Shown: positions 44,177 through 57,600, numbered from the stretch's first letter. The stretch is DNA of 64,000 bases from Peptacetobacter sp900550335 (GCF_047528295.1 NZ_CP180001.1:372001-436000); one strand, 5' to 3'. Translations and numbers: made by a program. The notes: a model not told the origin generated them from the letters alone.

Positions 44177-44305
44177 TCTTTTTATCTAAGTTTTACCTAT
44201 GATAATATTATTATTTTTTATCTGAGTTTTTCTATGATATATATATATATATATTATTTTTTATCTGAGTTTTACTTATGACAATGTTATATATATTATA
44301 TTCAA
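44177..44305. repeat. Degenerate AT-rich tandem repeat
   Basis: Three copies of a unit starting TTTTTATCTRAGTTTT, followed by a short TATGA block and AT-rich filler, with spacings of 36 and 43 bases between the conserved ATCTRAG blocks. It lies between pyc and the flavodoxin gene. A run of alternating TA lies in the second unit. No coding or obvious regulatory role is seen. Confidence 0.65.
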
Positions 44306-44367
44306 AAAAAATAAAAATAGGGAATAAGTTTAATAACTTATCCCCTAGATATATTATTTTTATTAAA

Positions 44368-47300
44368 TTATTCTGCTTCTTTCATTATCATCAGTAACTG
44401 TTTGTCTATTACCATATCACCATCTGCAACTTTGATAGATTTTATTACACCATCAGTCTTAGCAACTATGTTAGTTTCCATTTTCATAGCTTCTATTACT
44501 ATTAATGGCTGGTTCTTAGTTACTTCATCTCCTTCTTTTACAAGAAGTTTAACTACTTTACCTGGTATACTTGCACCTATCTGAAGTGGGTCTCCCATGT
44601 CAGCTTTTTCAACATGGTTTATAGCTCCTGAGAAGTTGTTATCTTTGATTTCAACAGATCTCATCATTCCGTTTAATTCGAAATCAACTGTTCTGAATCC
44701 GTCATCTTTAACATCTCCTATATCAGTAAGTCTTATAGTTAAGTTTTTACCTTCTTCTATTTCAACTTCACATTCTTCATTTTTGTTTAATCCATAGAAG
44801 AATACATCACTTTCTAGTTTAGATATTTCATTGTATTCCTGTATATGTGTTAAGTATTCTTCATATACTTTTGGATATAATGCATAACTTATTGCCTGAA
44901 GGTCTGTTACTTCTTTTAATTCGAATTTTTCTTTTAAGTGCTGTTTTATAGCATCGAAATCTTCTGGTGGTAGAAGTGAACCTGGTCTTACAGTTATAGC
45001 TTCCTCACCTTTTAGTACTACTTCTGATAATTCTTTTGGTACTCCACCTTCTGGCTGTCCTATCATACCTTTGCAGTAGTCAACTACTGAGTCTGGGAAT
45101 GCAAGGTGTTTTCCTTCTTCGTATATGTTTTCTTTTGTTAAGTTGTTTTTAGACATGAATATTGCTAAGTCCCCAACTACTTTTGATGATGGAGTAACTT
45201 TTATTATATCTCCAACTATTTCATTTGCAACTTTGTAGTTTTCTTTTACTTCATCAAATCTACCTACTAATCCTAAGCTGTCTGCCTGAGGTTTTAAGTT
45301 AGTGTACTGTCCACCCGGTATTTCGAAGTTGTATATTTCTGCACAAGAGTTTGTAAGATCTGATTCAAATCTTTTGTATACTTTTCTTAAATCTTTGTAG
45401 TATCTTCCAAGCTGATCATATCCGTATAAGTCTATTCCTGTATCTCTTTCTGTGTGTTTTAATGCTTCAACTATAGCATTTAGAGAAGGCTGACTTGTTA
45501 ATCCTGCCATTGATTCTAATGCACAGTCTATTATATCGACTCCTGCTTCTGATGCCATTAAGCAAAGTGCAACACCATTTCCACTTGTATCGTGTGTATG
45601 TAGATGTATAGGAGCTTTTACTTCTTTTTTAAGTTCTTTTACTAAAGTATATGCAGCATAAGGTTTTAATAGACCTGACATGTCTTTTATTGCTATTATA
45701 TCAGAACCTAATGCTTCTAATTCTTTAGCCATTTTTATGTAGTATTCTAAGTTATATTTAGATTTACTCTTATCTAATATATCTCCTGTGTAGCACATTG
45801 TACCTTCTACTATTTTTCCAGTTTCTAGAGCTGTTGTTATAGATGGTTTCATGTTTTCTACCCAGTTTAATGAGTCGAATATTCTAAATACGTCTATTCC
45901 TTCTCTTGCAGATGCTTTTATGAATTCTTCTATTACATTGTCTGGATAGTTTTTGTATCCAACAGCATTAGAAGCTCTTAGTAACATCTGGAAGTTTATA
46001 TCCGGTATAGCTTCTCTTAATTTCTGAAGTCTCTTCCATGGAGATTCTTTTAAGAATCTGTATGCAACATCGTATGTAGCTCCACCCCACATTTCAAGTG
46101 AGAATAAGTCTTTCTGATATTTATCAGTTGCTTCTGCTACGTTTAAGAAGTCATTAGTTCTAAATCTAGTAGCTAATAATGACTGATGAGCATCACGCAT
46201 AGTTGTATCAGTTAATAATACTTTTTTATCGTTTGCTATTCCTTCTATGTATGCTTTTTTACCTAGTCTTTCAAATTTAGCTTTACTTCCTTCTATTATA
46301 GGAACTTCTCTTGATAAGTCTGGCTCGTGCAATGCATCAAATCTTGGTTTTTCTGCACATTTATTTTCATTTACTATTACGTTTCCTATGTACTGTAATA
46401 GTTTAGTTCCTCTGTCTTTACTTTCCTGTATATCAAATAGTTCTGGGTTTTCATCTATGAATTTAGTTGAGCATAGACCTTTTTCAAACTGAGGGTTGTT
46501 AAGTACGTTTACAAGGAATCCTACATTTGTTTTAACCCCTCTAACTCTCATTTCTTTTATAGATCTTAGAGTTTTGTTTATAGCTCCTTTGAATGTTCTA
46601 TCATAAGAAATAGTTTTAACAAGTAAGCTATCGTAATATGGGCTTATGTTTGCACCTGTAAATCCATTTCCACCGTCAAGTCTTATACCAAATCCTGAAC
46701 CAGTTCTATATACCTGTATTTTTCCTGTGTCAGGCATGAAGTTGTTTTTAGGGTCTTCAGTAGTAACACGACACTGTATAGAGTATCCTCTAAGCTGTAC
46801 GTCATCCTGAGATTTTATGTCTATTTCAGGGCTATCTAAAGAATATCCTTCTGCAACTAATATCTGACTCTGAACTATATCTATTCCTGTTACCATTTCA
46901 GATACAGTGTGCTCAACCTGTATTCTTGTATTCATTTCTATGAAGTAGTGATTTCCATGTTTATCAACAAGGAATTCTAATGTACCTGCACTTGAGTATC
47001 CAACGTGTTTAGCAAGTTTTACTGCATCAGCACATATTTCCTGTCTAGTTTTTTCACTTAAAGAGAATGCTGGTGCGTATTCTATTATTTTCTGATGTCT
47101 TCTCTGTACAGAGCAGTCTCTTTCATAAAGATGTACTAAGTTTCCATACTGGTCACCTAATATCTGTACTTCTATATGTTTTGGATCTTCTATATATTTT
47201 TCTATGAATATTATATCTTCACCAAATGCTTTTCTTGATTCACTACAAGCTGTTTCATATTCTAATTCTAGGTCTTCTTCACGGTGAACGATTCTCATAC

Positions 47301-47811
47301 CTCTACCGCCACCACCGTTAGAAGCTTTTATCATTACTGGATAACCTATTTGTGCAGCAACTTCTTTAGCTTCAGCTGTAGATTTTATAGCTTTTTCTAC
47401 ACCAGGTATAGTCTGAACATTTACCTCGTGAGCTATTTTTTTAGAATTTATTTTATCTCCCATAAGATCCATTATTTCTGAAGATGGACCTATGAATGTT
47501 ATTCCATTTTCTTCACATTTTCTAGCAAATTCTGCATTTTCAGCTAAGAATCCATATCCAGGATGTATAGCATCTACTTTCTTTCTTTTAGCAAGAGCTA
47601 TTATCCCATCAATATCAAGATATGCATCTATAGGACCTTTTCCTTCTCCTATTAAGTAAGATTCATCAGCTTTAGTTCTGAATAATCCATATTTATCTTC
47701 TTTACTGTATATACCTACACTTTTAATTCCTAATTCTGAACATGCTCTAAATATTCTTATAGCTATTTCACCTCTGTTAGCCACAAGTATTTTATTAAAC
47801 TTTTTAGTCAT
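44368..47811 (-). CDS. pyc: Pyruvate carboxylase
   Basis: Biotin enzyme of 1147 residues that makes oxaloacetate from pyruvate and bicarbonate. The biotin carboxylase domain (residues 1-460; KASNGGGGRGMRIVH and MNTRIQVEHTVSEMVTG) is followed by the pyruvate carboxyltransferase domain (TTMRDAHQSLLATRFR, with metal-binding HLHTHDTSGNG) and the C-terminal biotinyl domain with IEAMKMETN, whose Lys carries biotin. All three domains are in one chain of normal length. It probably feeds the partial TCA branch in this anaerobe. AAAGGGGG lies before the ATG. Confidence 0.98.
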   Translation of the reverse strand: MTKKFNKILVANRGEIAIRIFRACSELGIKSVGIYSKEDKYGLFRTKADESYLIGEGKGPIDAYLDIDGIIALAKRKKVDAIHPGYGFLAENAEFARKCEENGITFIGPSSEIMDLMGDKINSKKIAHEVNVQTIPGVEKAIKSTAEAKEVAAQIGYPVMIKASNGGGGRGMRIVHREEDLELEYETACSESRKAFGEDIIFIEKYIEDPKHIEVQILGDQYGNLVHLYERDCSVQRRHQKIIEYAPAFSLSEKTRQEICADAVKLAKHVGYSSAGTLEFLVDKHGNHYFIEMNTRIQVEHTVSEMVTGIDIVQSQILVAEGYSLDSPEIDIKSQDDVQLRGYSIQCRVTTEDPKNNFMPDTGKIQVYRTGSGFGIRLDGGNGFTGANISPYYDSLLVKTISYDRTFKGAINKTLRSIKEMRVRGVKTNVGFLVNVLNNPQFEKGLCSTKFIDENPELFDIQESKDRGTKLLQYIGNVIVNENKCAEKPRFDALHEPDLSREVPIIEGSKAKFERLGKKAYIEGIANDKKVLLTDTTMRDAHQSLLATRFRTNDFLNVAEATDKYQKDLFSLEMWGGATYDVAYRFLKESPWKRLQKLREAIPDINFQMLLRASNAVGYKNYPDNVIEEFIKASAREGIDVFRIFDSLNWVENMKPSITTALETGKIVEGTMCYTGDILDKSKSKYNLEYYIKMAKELEALGSDIIAIKDMSGLLKPYAAYTLVKELKKEVKAPIHLHTHDTSGNGVALCLMASEAGVDIIDCALESMAGLTSQPSLNAIVEALKHTERDTGIDLYGYDQLGRYYKDLRKVYKRFESDLTNSCAEIYNFEIPGGQYTNLKPQADSLGLVGRFDEVKENYKVANEIVGDIIKVTPSSKVVGDLAIFMSKNNLTKENIYEEGKHLAFPDSVVDYCKGMIGQPEGGVPKELSEVVLKGEEAITVRPGSLLPPEDFDAIKQHLKEKFELKEVTDLQAISYALYPKVYEEYLTHIQEYNEISKLESDVFFYGLNKNEECEVEIEEGKNLTIRLTDIGDVKDDGFRTVDFELNGMMRSVEIKDNNFSGAINHVEKADMGDPLQIGASIPGKVVKLLVKEGDEVTKNQPLIVIEAMKMETNIVAKTDGVIKSIKVADGDMVIDKQLLMIMKEAE

Positions 47812-48090
47812 CAGATTATTCCCCCTTTATTTAATCTTAAATTGATAATATCACTTTTAACCTTTTATAAAATATTAGATTATACTATATAAATCTAAAG
47901 TGTAATTTTTTATATATTAGTTATTTGTTACTCACTTTCTTATAAGAATATCATTTATATTTTCAAAAATAAAGTAAATAGCATTTTTTTTAGTGTCTTG
48001 TTTATTATAACACTAATTAAACGGCTTTTTACTTTTATTTTTAAATTTATTAATAAATAAATAATTTTTTTGAAATTTTCAAAAAAAAAT
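47812..48090. other. AT-rich intergenic region upstream of pyc
   Basis: No gene is supported here. The pyc promoter must lie in this stretch; a TATAAT occurs on the minus strand about 75 bases before the start, without a good -35 partner. A perfect short palindrome TTTTTTTGAAA-T-TTTCAAAAAAA (about 48065-48087) sits at the right-hand end, beside the rRNA terminator. Confidence 0.5.
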
Positions 48091-48112
48091 AACCCTCTTA
48101 GATAAGAGAGTT
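48081..48112 (-). terminator. Terminator of rRNA operon 1
   Basis: CTCTCTTA and TAAGAGGG, extended by AA and TT, form a stem that is followed on the minus strand by TTATTTTTTTT. It lies 150 bases past the 5S gene. Confidence 0.75.
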
Positions 48113-48264
48113 TGTATTATTAATCATTTTAATATATAAGCTTTTTATCATTTTAATATTATGTTTTTTATCCAATATTAAAAATATATAACATTTTATT
48201 AACAATCCCATAAAAATACTATTTTTATTCTAATCTCATTAAATTTTTAGAATAAAAAAAGATT

Positions 48265-48382
<118 letters not shown>

Positions 48383-48451
48383 AATCTTTATTTTCAGAGA
48401 TTGTACTCTGAAAACTACATACATATTAATCAAATTACCAAATATTTTTTT

Positions 48452-51351
<2,900 letters not shown>

Positions 51352-51454
51352 AGTTACAGTTGATATTTTTTTATAAGGTTATCGTCCTTATTTATCACAT
51401 TAAGGAAATAAATGATGTCATATCATAATATATATGTAGTTTTCAAAGTACAAA

Positions 51455-51530
51455 TGGTGGAGATGAGGAGATTCGAACTCCTGACCCCTTGCTTGCAAGG
51501 CAAGTGCTCTCCCAACTGAGCTACACCCCC
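51455..51530 (-). tRNA. tRNA-Ala(TGC)
   Basis: Cloverleaf in the 16S-23S spacer of rRNA operon 1; anticodon TGC, CCA encoded. The other operon in the window has no spacer tRNA. This is the only alanine tRNA seen here. Confidence 0.97.
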
Positions 51531-51579
51531 ATATTAAGTTTGTATAAACTTTCAAAACTGAACAGCAGATAATTCTCCC

Positions 51580-53085
<1,506 letters not shown>

Positions 53086-53293
53086 AAATTTTCGAAGAAA
53101 ATTTATGTCGCCGATGATATTTCTCATTTCCATTCGAAATATCCATCGCTCAAATAAAATTTCTACAATGTTGAATCCGCTCAGATGTTATCTCAAAATA
53201 TCTGGCATGGTTTGTATGGCGTTCGAATTATTTATTCGAACTAAATATATCTGCTGTTCAGTTTTCAAAGTTCATTTCTTATCTACAAGTAAT

Positions 53294-53322
53294 ATAATAA
53301 CATTCATATTATATAATGTCAA
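53294..53322 (-). promoter_or_regulatory. Promoter of rRNA operon 1
   Basis: TTGACA (53317-53322), 17-base spacer, TATTAT (53294-53299). It lies only 18 bases after the stop of the small acidic gene and about 210 bases before 16S. Confidence 0.85.
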
Positions 53323-53339
53323 CACTTTTTTTATTATTT

Positions 53340-53741
53340 TTAATCATTTTGTTTTAACAATCTATTAAGGACATCATTTAACTTTAACAATGGAAGACTA
53401 ATATCTGAAAGTGCAACTATTAAATATATACTATTATTTAGCTCTTCCCATTTATATGCACTTGTTACAAACCTTTTTTTATAATCAAAATTAATATCTG
53501 CAAAATCTGTAATCATTTCCTCTGCATTATCTAAATATTCTTCAAATATATCTTCATTATATTGATCAAATTTAGAATCAGAATATATATCTTCTACACC
53601 TATTCTTAATTTTAAAGCTATTACATCTTCTCTTTTAGTAGATTTCGTCAAATCAGTTTCTACAATAAAATCTGATTCATTATTAAATAAATCTATAATC
53701 TCATTACTATCTAATACTTCATCACCAAAAACTACATACAT
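53340..53741 (-). CDS. Small acidic protein, function unknown
   Basis: I do not recognise this 133-residue protein. It begins MYVVFGDEVLDSNEIIDLFN and is rich in Asp, Glu and Ile, with no signal peptide and only one mildly hydrophobic stretch (SIYLIVALSDISLPLLKL) near the C-terminus. It is wedged between the tRNA array terminator and the promoter of rRNA operon 1. GAGG lies 9 bases before the ATG. Codon use looks natural and no frame defects are present, so it is probably a real gene. No function is proposed. Confidence 0.68.
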   Translation of the reverse strand: MYVVFGDEVLDSNEIIDLFNNESDFIVETDLTKSTKREDVIALKLRIGVEDIYSDSKFDQYNEDIFEEYLDNAEEMITDFADINFDYKKRFVTSAYKWEELNNSIYLIVALSDISLPLLKLNDVLNRLLKQND

Positions 53742-53770
53742 ATCCTTTTACCTCAAAACAAATTTTTATT

Positions 53771-53802
53771 AAAAATATAGTCTTTAACTTTCGCTAAAGA
53801 CT
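53771..53802 (-). terminator. Terminator of the tRNA array
   Basis: AGTCTTTA and TAAAGACT pair around an eight-base loop and are followed on the minus strand by ATATTTTTAA. It lies 5 bases after the last tRNA gene. Confidence 0.72.
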
Positions 53803-53807
53803 TTTAC

Positions 53808-53883
53808 TGGTGGGGTTAACAGGGCTCGAACCTGTGACCCCCTGCTTGTAAGGCAGATGCTCTCCCAGCTGAGCTATAACCCC
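53808..53883 (-). tRNA. tRNA-Val(TAC)
   Basis: Last gene of the array. Anticodon TAC, seven-pair acceptor stem GGGGTTA, CCA encoded. Third copy of this tRNA in the array. Confidence 0.97.
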
Positions 53884-53890
53884 ATAAAAA

Positions 53891-53964
53891 TGCGCCCAGA
53901 GGGACTCGAACCCGCAACCTCCTGATTCGTAGTCAGGCACTCTATCCGGTTGAGCTATGAGCGC
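53891..53964 (-). tRNA. tRNA-Arg(ACG)
   Basis: Anticodon ACG, expected to be modified to ICG to read CGU, CGC and CGA. Acceptor stem GCGCTCA. CCA is not encoded and must be added. Only copy in the window. Confidence 0.96.
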
Positions 53965-53993
53965 ATATTAATATTATATTATCAAATAGTTAG

Positions 53994-54067
53994 TGGAGGC
54001 GACATCCAGATTCGAACTGGAGATCAAGGAGTTGCAGTCCATTGCCTTACCGCTTGGCTATGTCGCC
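53994..54067 (-). tRNA. tRNA-Cys(GCA)
   Basis: Anticodon GCA, acceptor GGCGACA, discriminator T, CCA encoded. Second-unit copy. Confidence 0.97.
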
Positions 54068-54073
54068 GAGAAG

Positions 54074-54146
54074 TGATCTATCCGCGATTCGAACGCGGGA
54101 CACCTTGATTAAAAGTCAAGTGCTCTACCGACTGAGCTAATAGACC
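54074..54146 (-). tRNA. tRNA-Lys(TTT), no encoded CCA
   Basis: Anticodon TTT. The discriminator A is followed by CTTC, so CCA is missing from the gene. A paralogue at 54710 has it. Confidence 0.96.
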
Positions 54147-54157
54147 ATATTATTTTT

Positions 54158-54235
<78 letters not shown>

Positions 54236-54240
54236 ACAAA

Positions 54241-54317
54241 TGGTGGACCATCAGGGACTCGAACCCCAGACCTACCGGTTATGAGCCGGGCGCTCTAACC
54301 AACTGAGCTAATGGTCC
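54241..54317 (-). tRNA. tRNA with CAT anticodon, probably Ile2 (lysidine)
   Basis: Anticodon CAT. The body (GGACCAT acceptor, CTCATAA loop) resembles Bacillus tRNA-Ile2, whose C34 is changed to lysidine by TilS to read AUA, rather than elongator Met. CCA encoded. The identity is an inference. Confidence 0.85.
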
Positions 54318-54326
54318 TCATTATCT

Positions 54327-54403
54327 TGGTAGCGGTAACAGGAGTCGAACCTGTGACCTTTCGGGTATGAACCGAACGCTCTAGCCAACTAAGCTATACC
54401 GCC
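54327..54403 (-). tRNA. tRNA-Met(CAT), elongator
   Basis: Anticodon CAT in a TTCATAC loop; acceptor GGCGGTA with a G-U first pair, as in Bacillus elongator Met. CCA encoded. Confidence 0.93.
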
Positions 54404-54411
54404 ACACTATA

Positions 54412-54487
54412 TGGTGCCCAGAGGCGGAATCGAACCACCGACACGGGGATTTTCAGTCCCCTGCTCTACCGACTGAGCTATCTGGGC
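54412..54487 (-). tRNA. tRNA-Phe(GAA)
   Basis: Anticodon GAA, acceptor GCCCAGA, CCA encoded. Second-unit copy. Confidence 0.97.
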
Positions 54488-54516
54488 ATATTTTATCAAA
54501 AAATAAAAATAAAGTA

Positions 54517-54600
54517 TGGTGCGGATGAAGGGAGTCGAACCCCCACGCCGTAGGCGCTAGATCCTAAGTCTAGTGCGTCTGCCAATTCCGCCACATCCGC
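54517..54600 (-). tRNA. tRNA-Leu(TAG)
   Basis: Anticodon TAG with the long variable arm of a class II tRNA, CCA encoded. An extra copy in unit 2 with no counterpart at this place in unit 1. Confidence 0.96.
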
Positions 54601-54607
54601 ATATGCT

Positions 54608-54696
<89 letters not shown>

Positions 54697-54709
54697 ATGT
54701 ATAAAAAAA

Positions 54710-54785
54710 TGGTGATCTATCCGCGATTCGAACGCGGGACACCTTGATTAAAAGTCAAGTGCTCTACCGACTGAGCTAATAGACC
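54710..54785 (-). tRNA. tRNA-Lys(TTT), CCA encoded
   Basis: Same body as the other Lys(TTT) genes but followed by CCA, unlike the copies at 54074 and 55979. It takes the place that Lys(CTT) holds in unit 1. Confidence 0.96.
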
Positions 54786-54799
54786 ACAAAAAATAAAAA

Positions 54800-54874
54800 T
54801 GGCTGGGGATATAGGATTCGAACCTATGCATGCATGAGTCAGAGTCATGTGCCTTACCGCTTGGCGAATCCCCA
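54800..54874 (-). tRNA. tRNA-Gln(CTG)
   Basis: Anticodon CTG, acceptor TGGGGAT, CCA encoded. Unit 1 has Gln(TTG) in the same place. CAG is heavily used by the protein genes of this window. Confidence 0.96.
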
Positions 54875-54902
54875 ACATTGGTAAATATTAAGTTATGTGT
54901 TT

Positions 54903-54979
<77 letters not shown>

Positions 54980-55001
54980 ACAAAACTGAATTAATAAAAT
55001 A

Positions 55002-55085
55002 TGGTGCGGATGAAGGGAGTCGAACCCCCACGCCGTAGGCGCTAGATCCTAAGTCTAGTGCGTCTGCCAATTCCGCCACATCCGC
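55002..55085 (-). tRNA. tRNA-Leu(TAG)
   Basis: Anticodon TAG, long variable arm, CCA encoded. Tenth gene of the shared block of unit 2. Confidence 0.96.
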
Positions 55086-55098
55086 GTATATTTTATTT

Positions 55099-55183
55099 TG
55101 GTGGAGGATGGTGGATTCGAACCACCGAAAGCGATGCTAACAGATTTACAGTCTGCCCCCTTTGGCCACTCGGGAAATCCTCC
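55099..55183 (-). tRNA. tRNA-Tyr(GTA)
   Basis: Anticodon GTA, long variable arm, acceptor GGAGGAT, CCA encoded. Confidence 0.97.
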
Positions 55184-55188
55184 ATATT

Positions 55189-55264
55189 TGGAGCTGGTGA
55201 TAGGACTCGAACCTACAACCTGCTGATTACAAGTCAGCTGCTCTACCAATTGAGCCACACCAGC
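55189..55264 (-). tRNA. tRNA-Thr(TGT)
   Basis: Anticodon TGT, acceptor GCTGGTG, discriminator T, CCA encoded. Confidence 0.97.
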
Positions 55265-55268
55265 ACAT

Positions 55269-55344
55269 TGGCGGGAATAACAGGACTCGAACCTGTGACC
55301 CAATGATTAACAGTCATTTGCTCTACCAACTGAGCCATATTCCC
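55269..55344 (-). tRNA. tRNA-Asn(GTT)
   Basis: Anticodon GTT, acceptor GGGAATA, discriminator G, CCA encoded. Confidence 0.97.
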
Positions 55345-55373
55345 ACATTTTTAGTATTTATTTTTTTATAAAG

Positions 55374-55450
55374 TGGCGACTCGGATGGGGTTCGAACCCA
55401 CGACCTCCAGCGTGACAGGCTGGCATTCTAACCAACTGAACTACCGAGCC
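55374..55450 (-). tRNA. tRNA-Asp(GTC)
   Basis: Anticodon GTC, acceptor GGCTCGG with one G-U pair, discriminator G, CCA encoded. Confidence 0.97.
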
Positions 55451-55458
55451 ACTTTATT

Positions 55459-55534
55459 TGGTGGGGTTAACAGGGCTCGAACCTGTGACCCCCTGCTTGT
55501 AAGGCAGATGCTCTCCCAGCTGAGCTATAACCCC
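55459..55534 (-). tRNA. tRNA-Val(TAC)
   Basis: Anticodon TAC, CCA encoded; same sequence as the last gene of the array. Confidence 0.97.
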
Positions 55535-55538
55535 ATTT

Positions 55539-55612
55539 TGGAGCGGGTGAAGGGGATCGAACCCTCACAGCTGGCTTGGAAGGCCAGAACTCTACCATTG
55601 AGCTACACCCGC
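55539..55612 (-). tRNA. tRNA-Gly(TCC)
   Basis: Anticodon TCC, acceptor GCGGGTG, discriminator T, CCA encoded. Confidence 0.97.
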
Positions 55613-55621
55613 ATATTTAGT

Positions 55622-55696
55622 TGGTGACCCGTAGGAGAATCGAACTCCTGTTACCACCGTGAAAGGGTGGTGTCTTAACCGCTTGACCAACGGGCC
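55622..55696 (-). tRNA. tRNA-Glu(TTC)
   Basis: Anticodon TTC, acceptor GGCCCGT, CCA encoded. Substrate of the gltX product in this window. Confidence 0.97.
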
Positions 55697-55707
55697 ATAT
55701 TTTATTT

Positions 55708-55783
<76 letters not shown>

Positions 55784-55795
55784 ATATTGTATGAG

Positions 55796-55882
55796 TGCCG
55801 AAGACCGGAATCGAACCGGTACGGGAGGATAAGTCCCGCAGGATTTTAAGTCCTGTGCGTCTGCCAGTTCCGCCACTTCGGC
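55796..55882 (-). tRNA. tRNA-Leu(TAA), no encoded CCA
   Basis: Anticodon TAA, long variable arm. The discriminator A is followed by CTC, so CCA is absent. First gene of unit 2. Confidence 0.96.
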
Positions 55883-55898
55883 TTAAATCATATTTAGT

Positions 55899-55972
55899 TG
55901 GAGGCGACATCCAGATTCGAACTGGAGATCAAGGAGTTGCAGTCCATTGCCTTACCGCTTGGCTATGTCGCC
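55899..55972 (-). tRNA. tRNA-Cys(GCA)
   Basis: Anticodon GCA, CCA encoded. Last gene of unit 1. Confidence 0.97.
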
Positions 55973-55978
55973 GAAAAG

Positions 55979-56051
55979 TGATCTATCCGCGATTCGAACG
56001 CGGGACACCTTGATTAAAAGTCAAGTGCTCTACCGACTGAGCTAATAGACC
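55979..56051 (-). tRNA. tRNA-Lys(TTT), no encoded CCA
   Basis: Anticodon TTT; the discriminator A is followed by CTTTT. Unit 1 copy of the gene at 54074. Confidence 0.96.
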
Positions 56052-56061
56052 ATATATTTTT

Positions 56062-56139
<78 letters not shown>

Positions 56140-56144
56140 ACAAA

Positions 56145-56221
56145 TGGTCGAGGTGAAGGGACTCGAACCCCCGGCCCCATGGTCCCAAACCACGTGCGCT
56201 ACCAAACTGCGCTACACCTCG
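56145..56221 (-). tRNA. tRNA-Pro(TGG)
   Basis: Anticodon TGG, acceptor CGAGGTG, CCA encoded. The only proline tRNA here; its anticodon matches the CCA specifier of the proS T-box. Confidence 0.97.
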
Positions 56222-56234
56222 AAAAATATTTACT

Positions 56235-56311
56235 TGGTGGACCATCAGGGACTCGAACCCCAGACCTACCGGTTATGAGCCGGGCGCTCTAACCAACTGA
56301 GCTAATGGTCC
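56235..56311 (-). tRNA. tRNA with CAT anticodon, probably Ile2 (lysidine)
   Basis: Unit 1 copy of the gene at 54241, same body and CTCATAA loop, CCA encoded. Confidence 0.85.
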
Positions 56312-56320
56312 TCATTATCT

Positions 56321-56397
56321 TGGTAGCGGTAACAGGAGTCGAACCTGTGACCTTTCGGGTATGAACCGAACGCTCTAGCCAACTAAGCTATACCGCC
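56321..56397 (-). tRNA. tRNA-Met(CAT), elongator
   Basis: Unit 1 copy of the gene at 54327, CCA encoded. Confidence 0.93.
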
Positions 56398-56405
56398 ACA
56401 CTATA

Positions 56406-56481
56406 TGGTGCCCAGAGGCGGAATCGAACCACCGACACGGGGATTTTCAGTCCCCTGCTCTACCGACTGAGCTATCTGGGC
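56406..56481 (-). tRNA. tRNA-Phe(GAA)
   Basis: Anticodon GAA, CCA encoded. Unit 1 copy. Confidence 0.97.
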
Positions 56482-56484
56482 ATT

Positions 56485-56573
<89 letters not shown>

Positions 56574-56586
56574 ATATTTACAAAAG

Positions 56587-56659
56587 TGATTCATCTGGGA
56601 CTCGAACCCAGGACTCCCTGATTAAGAGTCAGGTGCTCTACCAACTGAGCTAATGAACC
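56587..56659 (-). tRNA. tRNA-Lys(CTT), no encoded CCA
   Basis: Anticodon CTT for AAG; acceptor GGTTCAT; the discriminator A is followed by CTTTT. Found only in unit 1. Confidence 0.95.
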
Positions 56660-56699
56660 AGATTAATCATCATTTTTTAATTTATTTATAACATTATAT

Positions 56700-56775
56700 T
56701 GGCTGGGGATGCAGGACTCGAACCTACGAATGTAGCAGTCAAAGTGCTATGCCTTACCGACTTGGCGAATCCCCA
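56700..56775 (-). tRNA. tRNA-Gln(TTG)
   Basis: Anticodon TTG, acceptor TGGGGAT, CCA encoded. Paralogue of Gln(CTG) in unit 2. Confidence 0.96.
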
Positions 56776-56778
56776 ACA

Positions 56779-56855
<77 letters not shown>

Positions 56856-56871
56856 ACATCAACAATGCTTT

Positions 56872-56946
56872 TGGAGCGGGAAACGAGATTCGAACTCGCG
56901 ACTTCGACCTTGGCAAGGTCGCGCTCTACCGCTGAACTATTCCCGC
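56872..56946 (-). tRNA. tRNA-Gly(GCC)
   Basis: Anticodon GCC, acceptor GCGGGAA, discriminator T, CCA encoded. No counterpart in unit 2. Confidence 0.97.
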
Positions 56947-56980
56947 ACATTATATTATATTTTTTGATATGCACTTTACA

Positions 56981-57064
56981 TGGTGCGGATGAAGGGAGTC
57001 GAACCCCCACGCCGTAGGCGCTAGATCCTAAGTCTAGTGCGTCTGCCAATTCCGCCACATCCGC
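56981..57064 (-). tRNA. tRNA-Leu(TAG)
   Basis: Anticodon TAG, long variable arm, CCA encoded. Tenth gene of unit 1. Confidence 0.96.
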
Positions 57065-57077
57065 GTATATTTTATTT

Positions 57078-57162
57078 TGGTGGAGGATGGTGGATTCGAA
57101 CCACCGAAAGCGATGCTAACAGATTTACAGTCTGCCCCCTTTGGCCACTCGGGAAATCCTCC
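57078..57162 (-). tRNA. tRNA-Tyr(GTA)
   Basis: Anticodon GTA, long variable arm, CCA encoded. Same as the unit 2 copy. Confidence 0.97.
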
Positions 57163-57167
57163 ATATT

Positions 57168-57243
57168 TGGAGCTGGTGATAGGACTCGAACCTACAACCT
57201 GCTGATTACAAGTCAGCTGCTCTACCAATTGAGCCACACCAGC
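57168..57243 (-). tRNA. tRNA-Thr(TGT)
   Basis: Anticodon TGT, CCA encoded. Same as the unit 2 copy. Confidence 0.97.
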
Positions 57244-57247
57244 ACAT

Positions 57248-57323
57248 TGGCGGGAATAACAGGACTCGAACCTGTGACCCAATGATTAACAGTCATTTGC
57301 TCTACCAACTGAGCCATATTCCC
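57248..57323 (-). tRNA. tRNA-Asn(GTT)
   Basis: Anticodon GTT, CCA encoded. Same as the unit 2 copy. Confidence 0.97.
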
Positions 57324-57352
57324 ACATTTTTAGTATTTATTTTTTTATAAAG

Positions 57353-57429
57353 TGGCGACTCGGATGGGGTTCGAACCCACGACCTCCAGCGTGACAGGCT
57401 GGCATTCTAACCAACTGAACTACCGAGCC
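57353..57429 (-). tRNA. tRNA-Asp(GTC)
   Basis: Anticodon GTC, CCA encoded. Same as the unit 2 copy. Confidence 0.97.
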
Positions 57430-57437
57430 ACTTTATT

Positions 57438-57513
57438 TGGTGGGGTTAACAGGGCTCGAACCTGTGACCCCCTGCTTGTAAGGCAGATGCTCTCCCAGCT
57501 GAGCTATAACCCC
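57438..57513 (-). tRNA. tRNA-Val(TAC)
   Basis: Anticodon TAC, CCA encoded. Same as the unit 2 copies. Confidence 0.97.
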
Positions 57514-57517
57514 ATTT

Positions 57518-57591
57518 TGGAGCGGGTGAAGGGGATCGAACCCTCACAGCTGGCTTGGAAGGCCAGAACTCTACCATTGAGCTACACCCGC
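57518..57591 (-). tRNA. tRNA-Gly(TCC)
   Basis: Anticodon TCC, CCA encoded. Same as the unit 2 copy. Confidence 0.97.
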
Positions 57592-57600
57592 ATATTTAGT

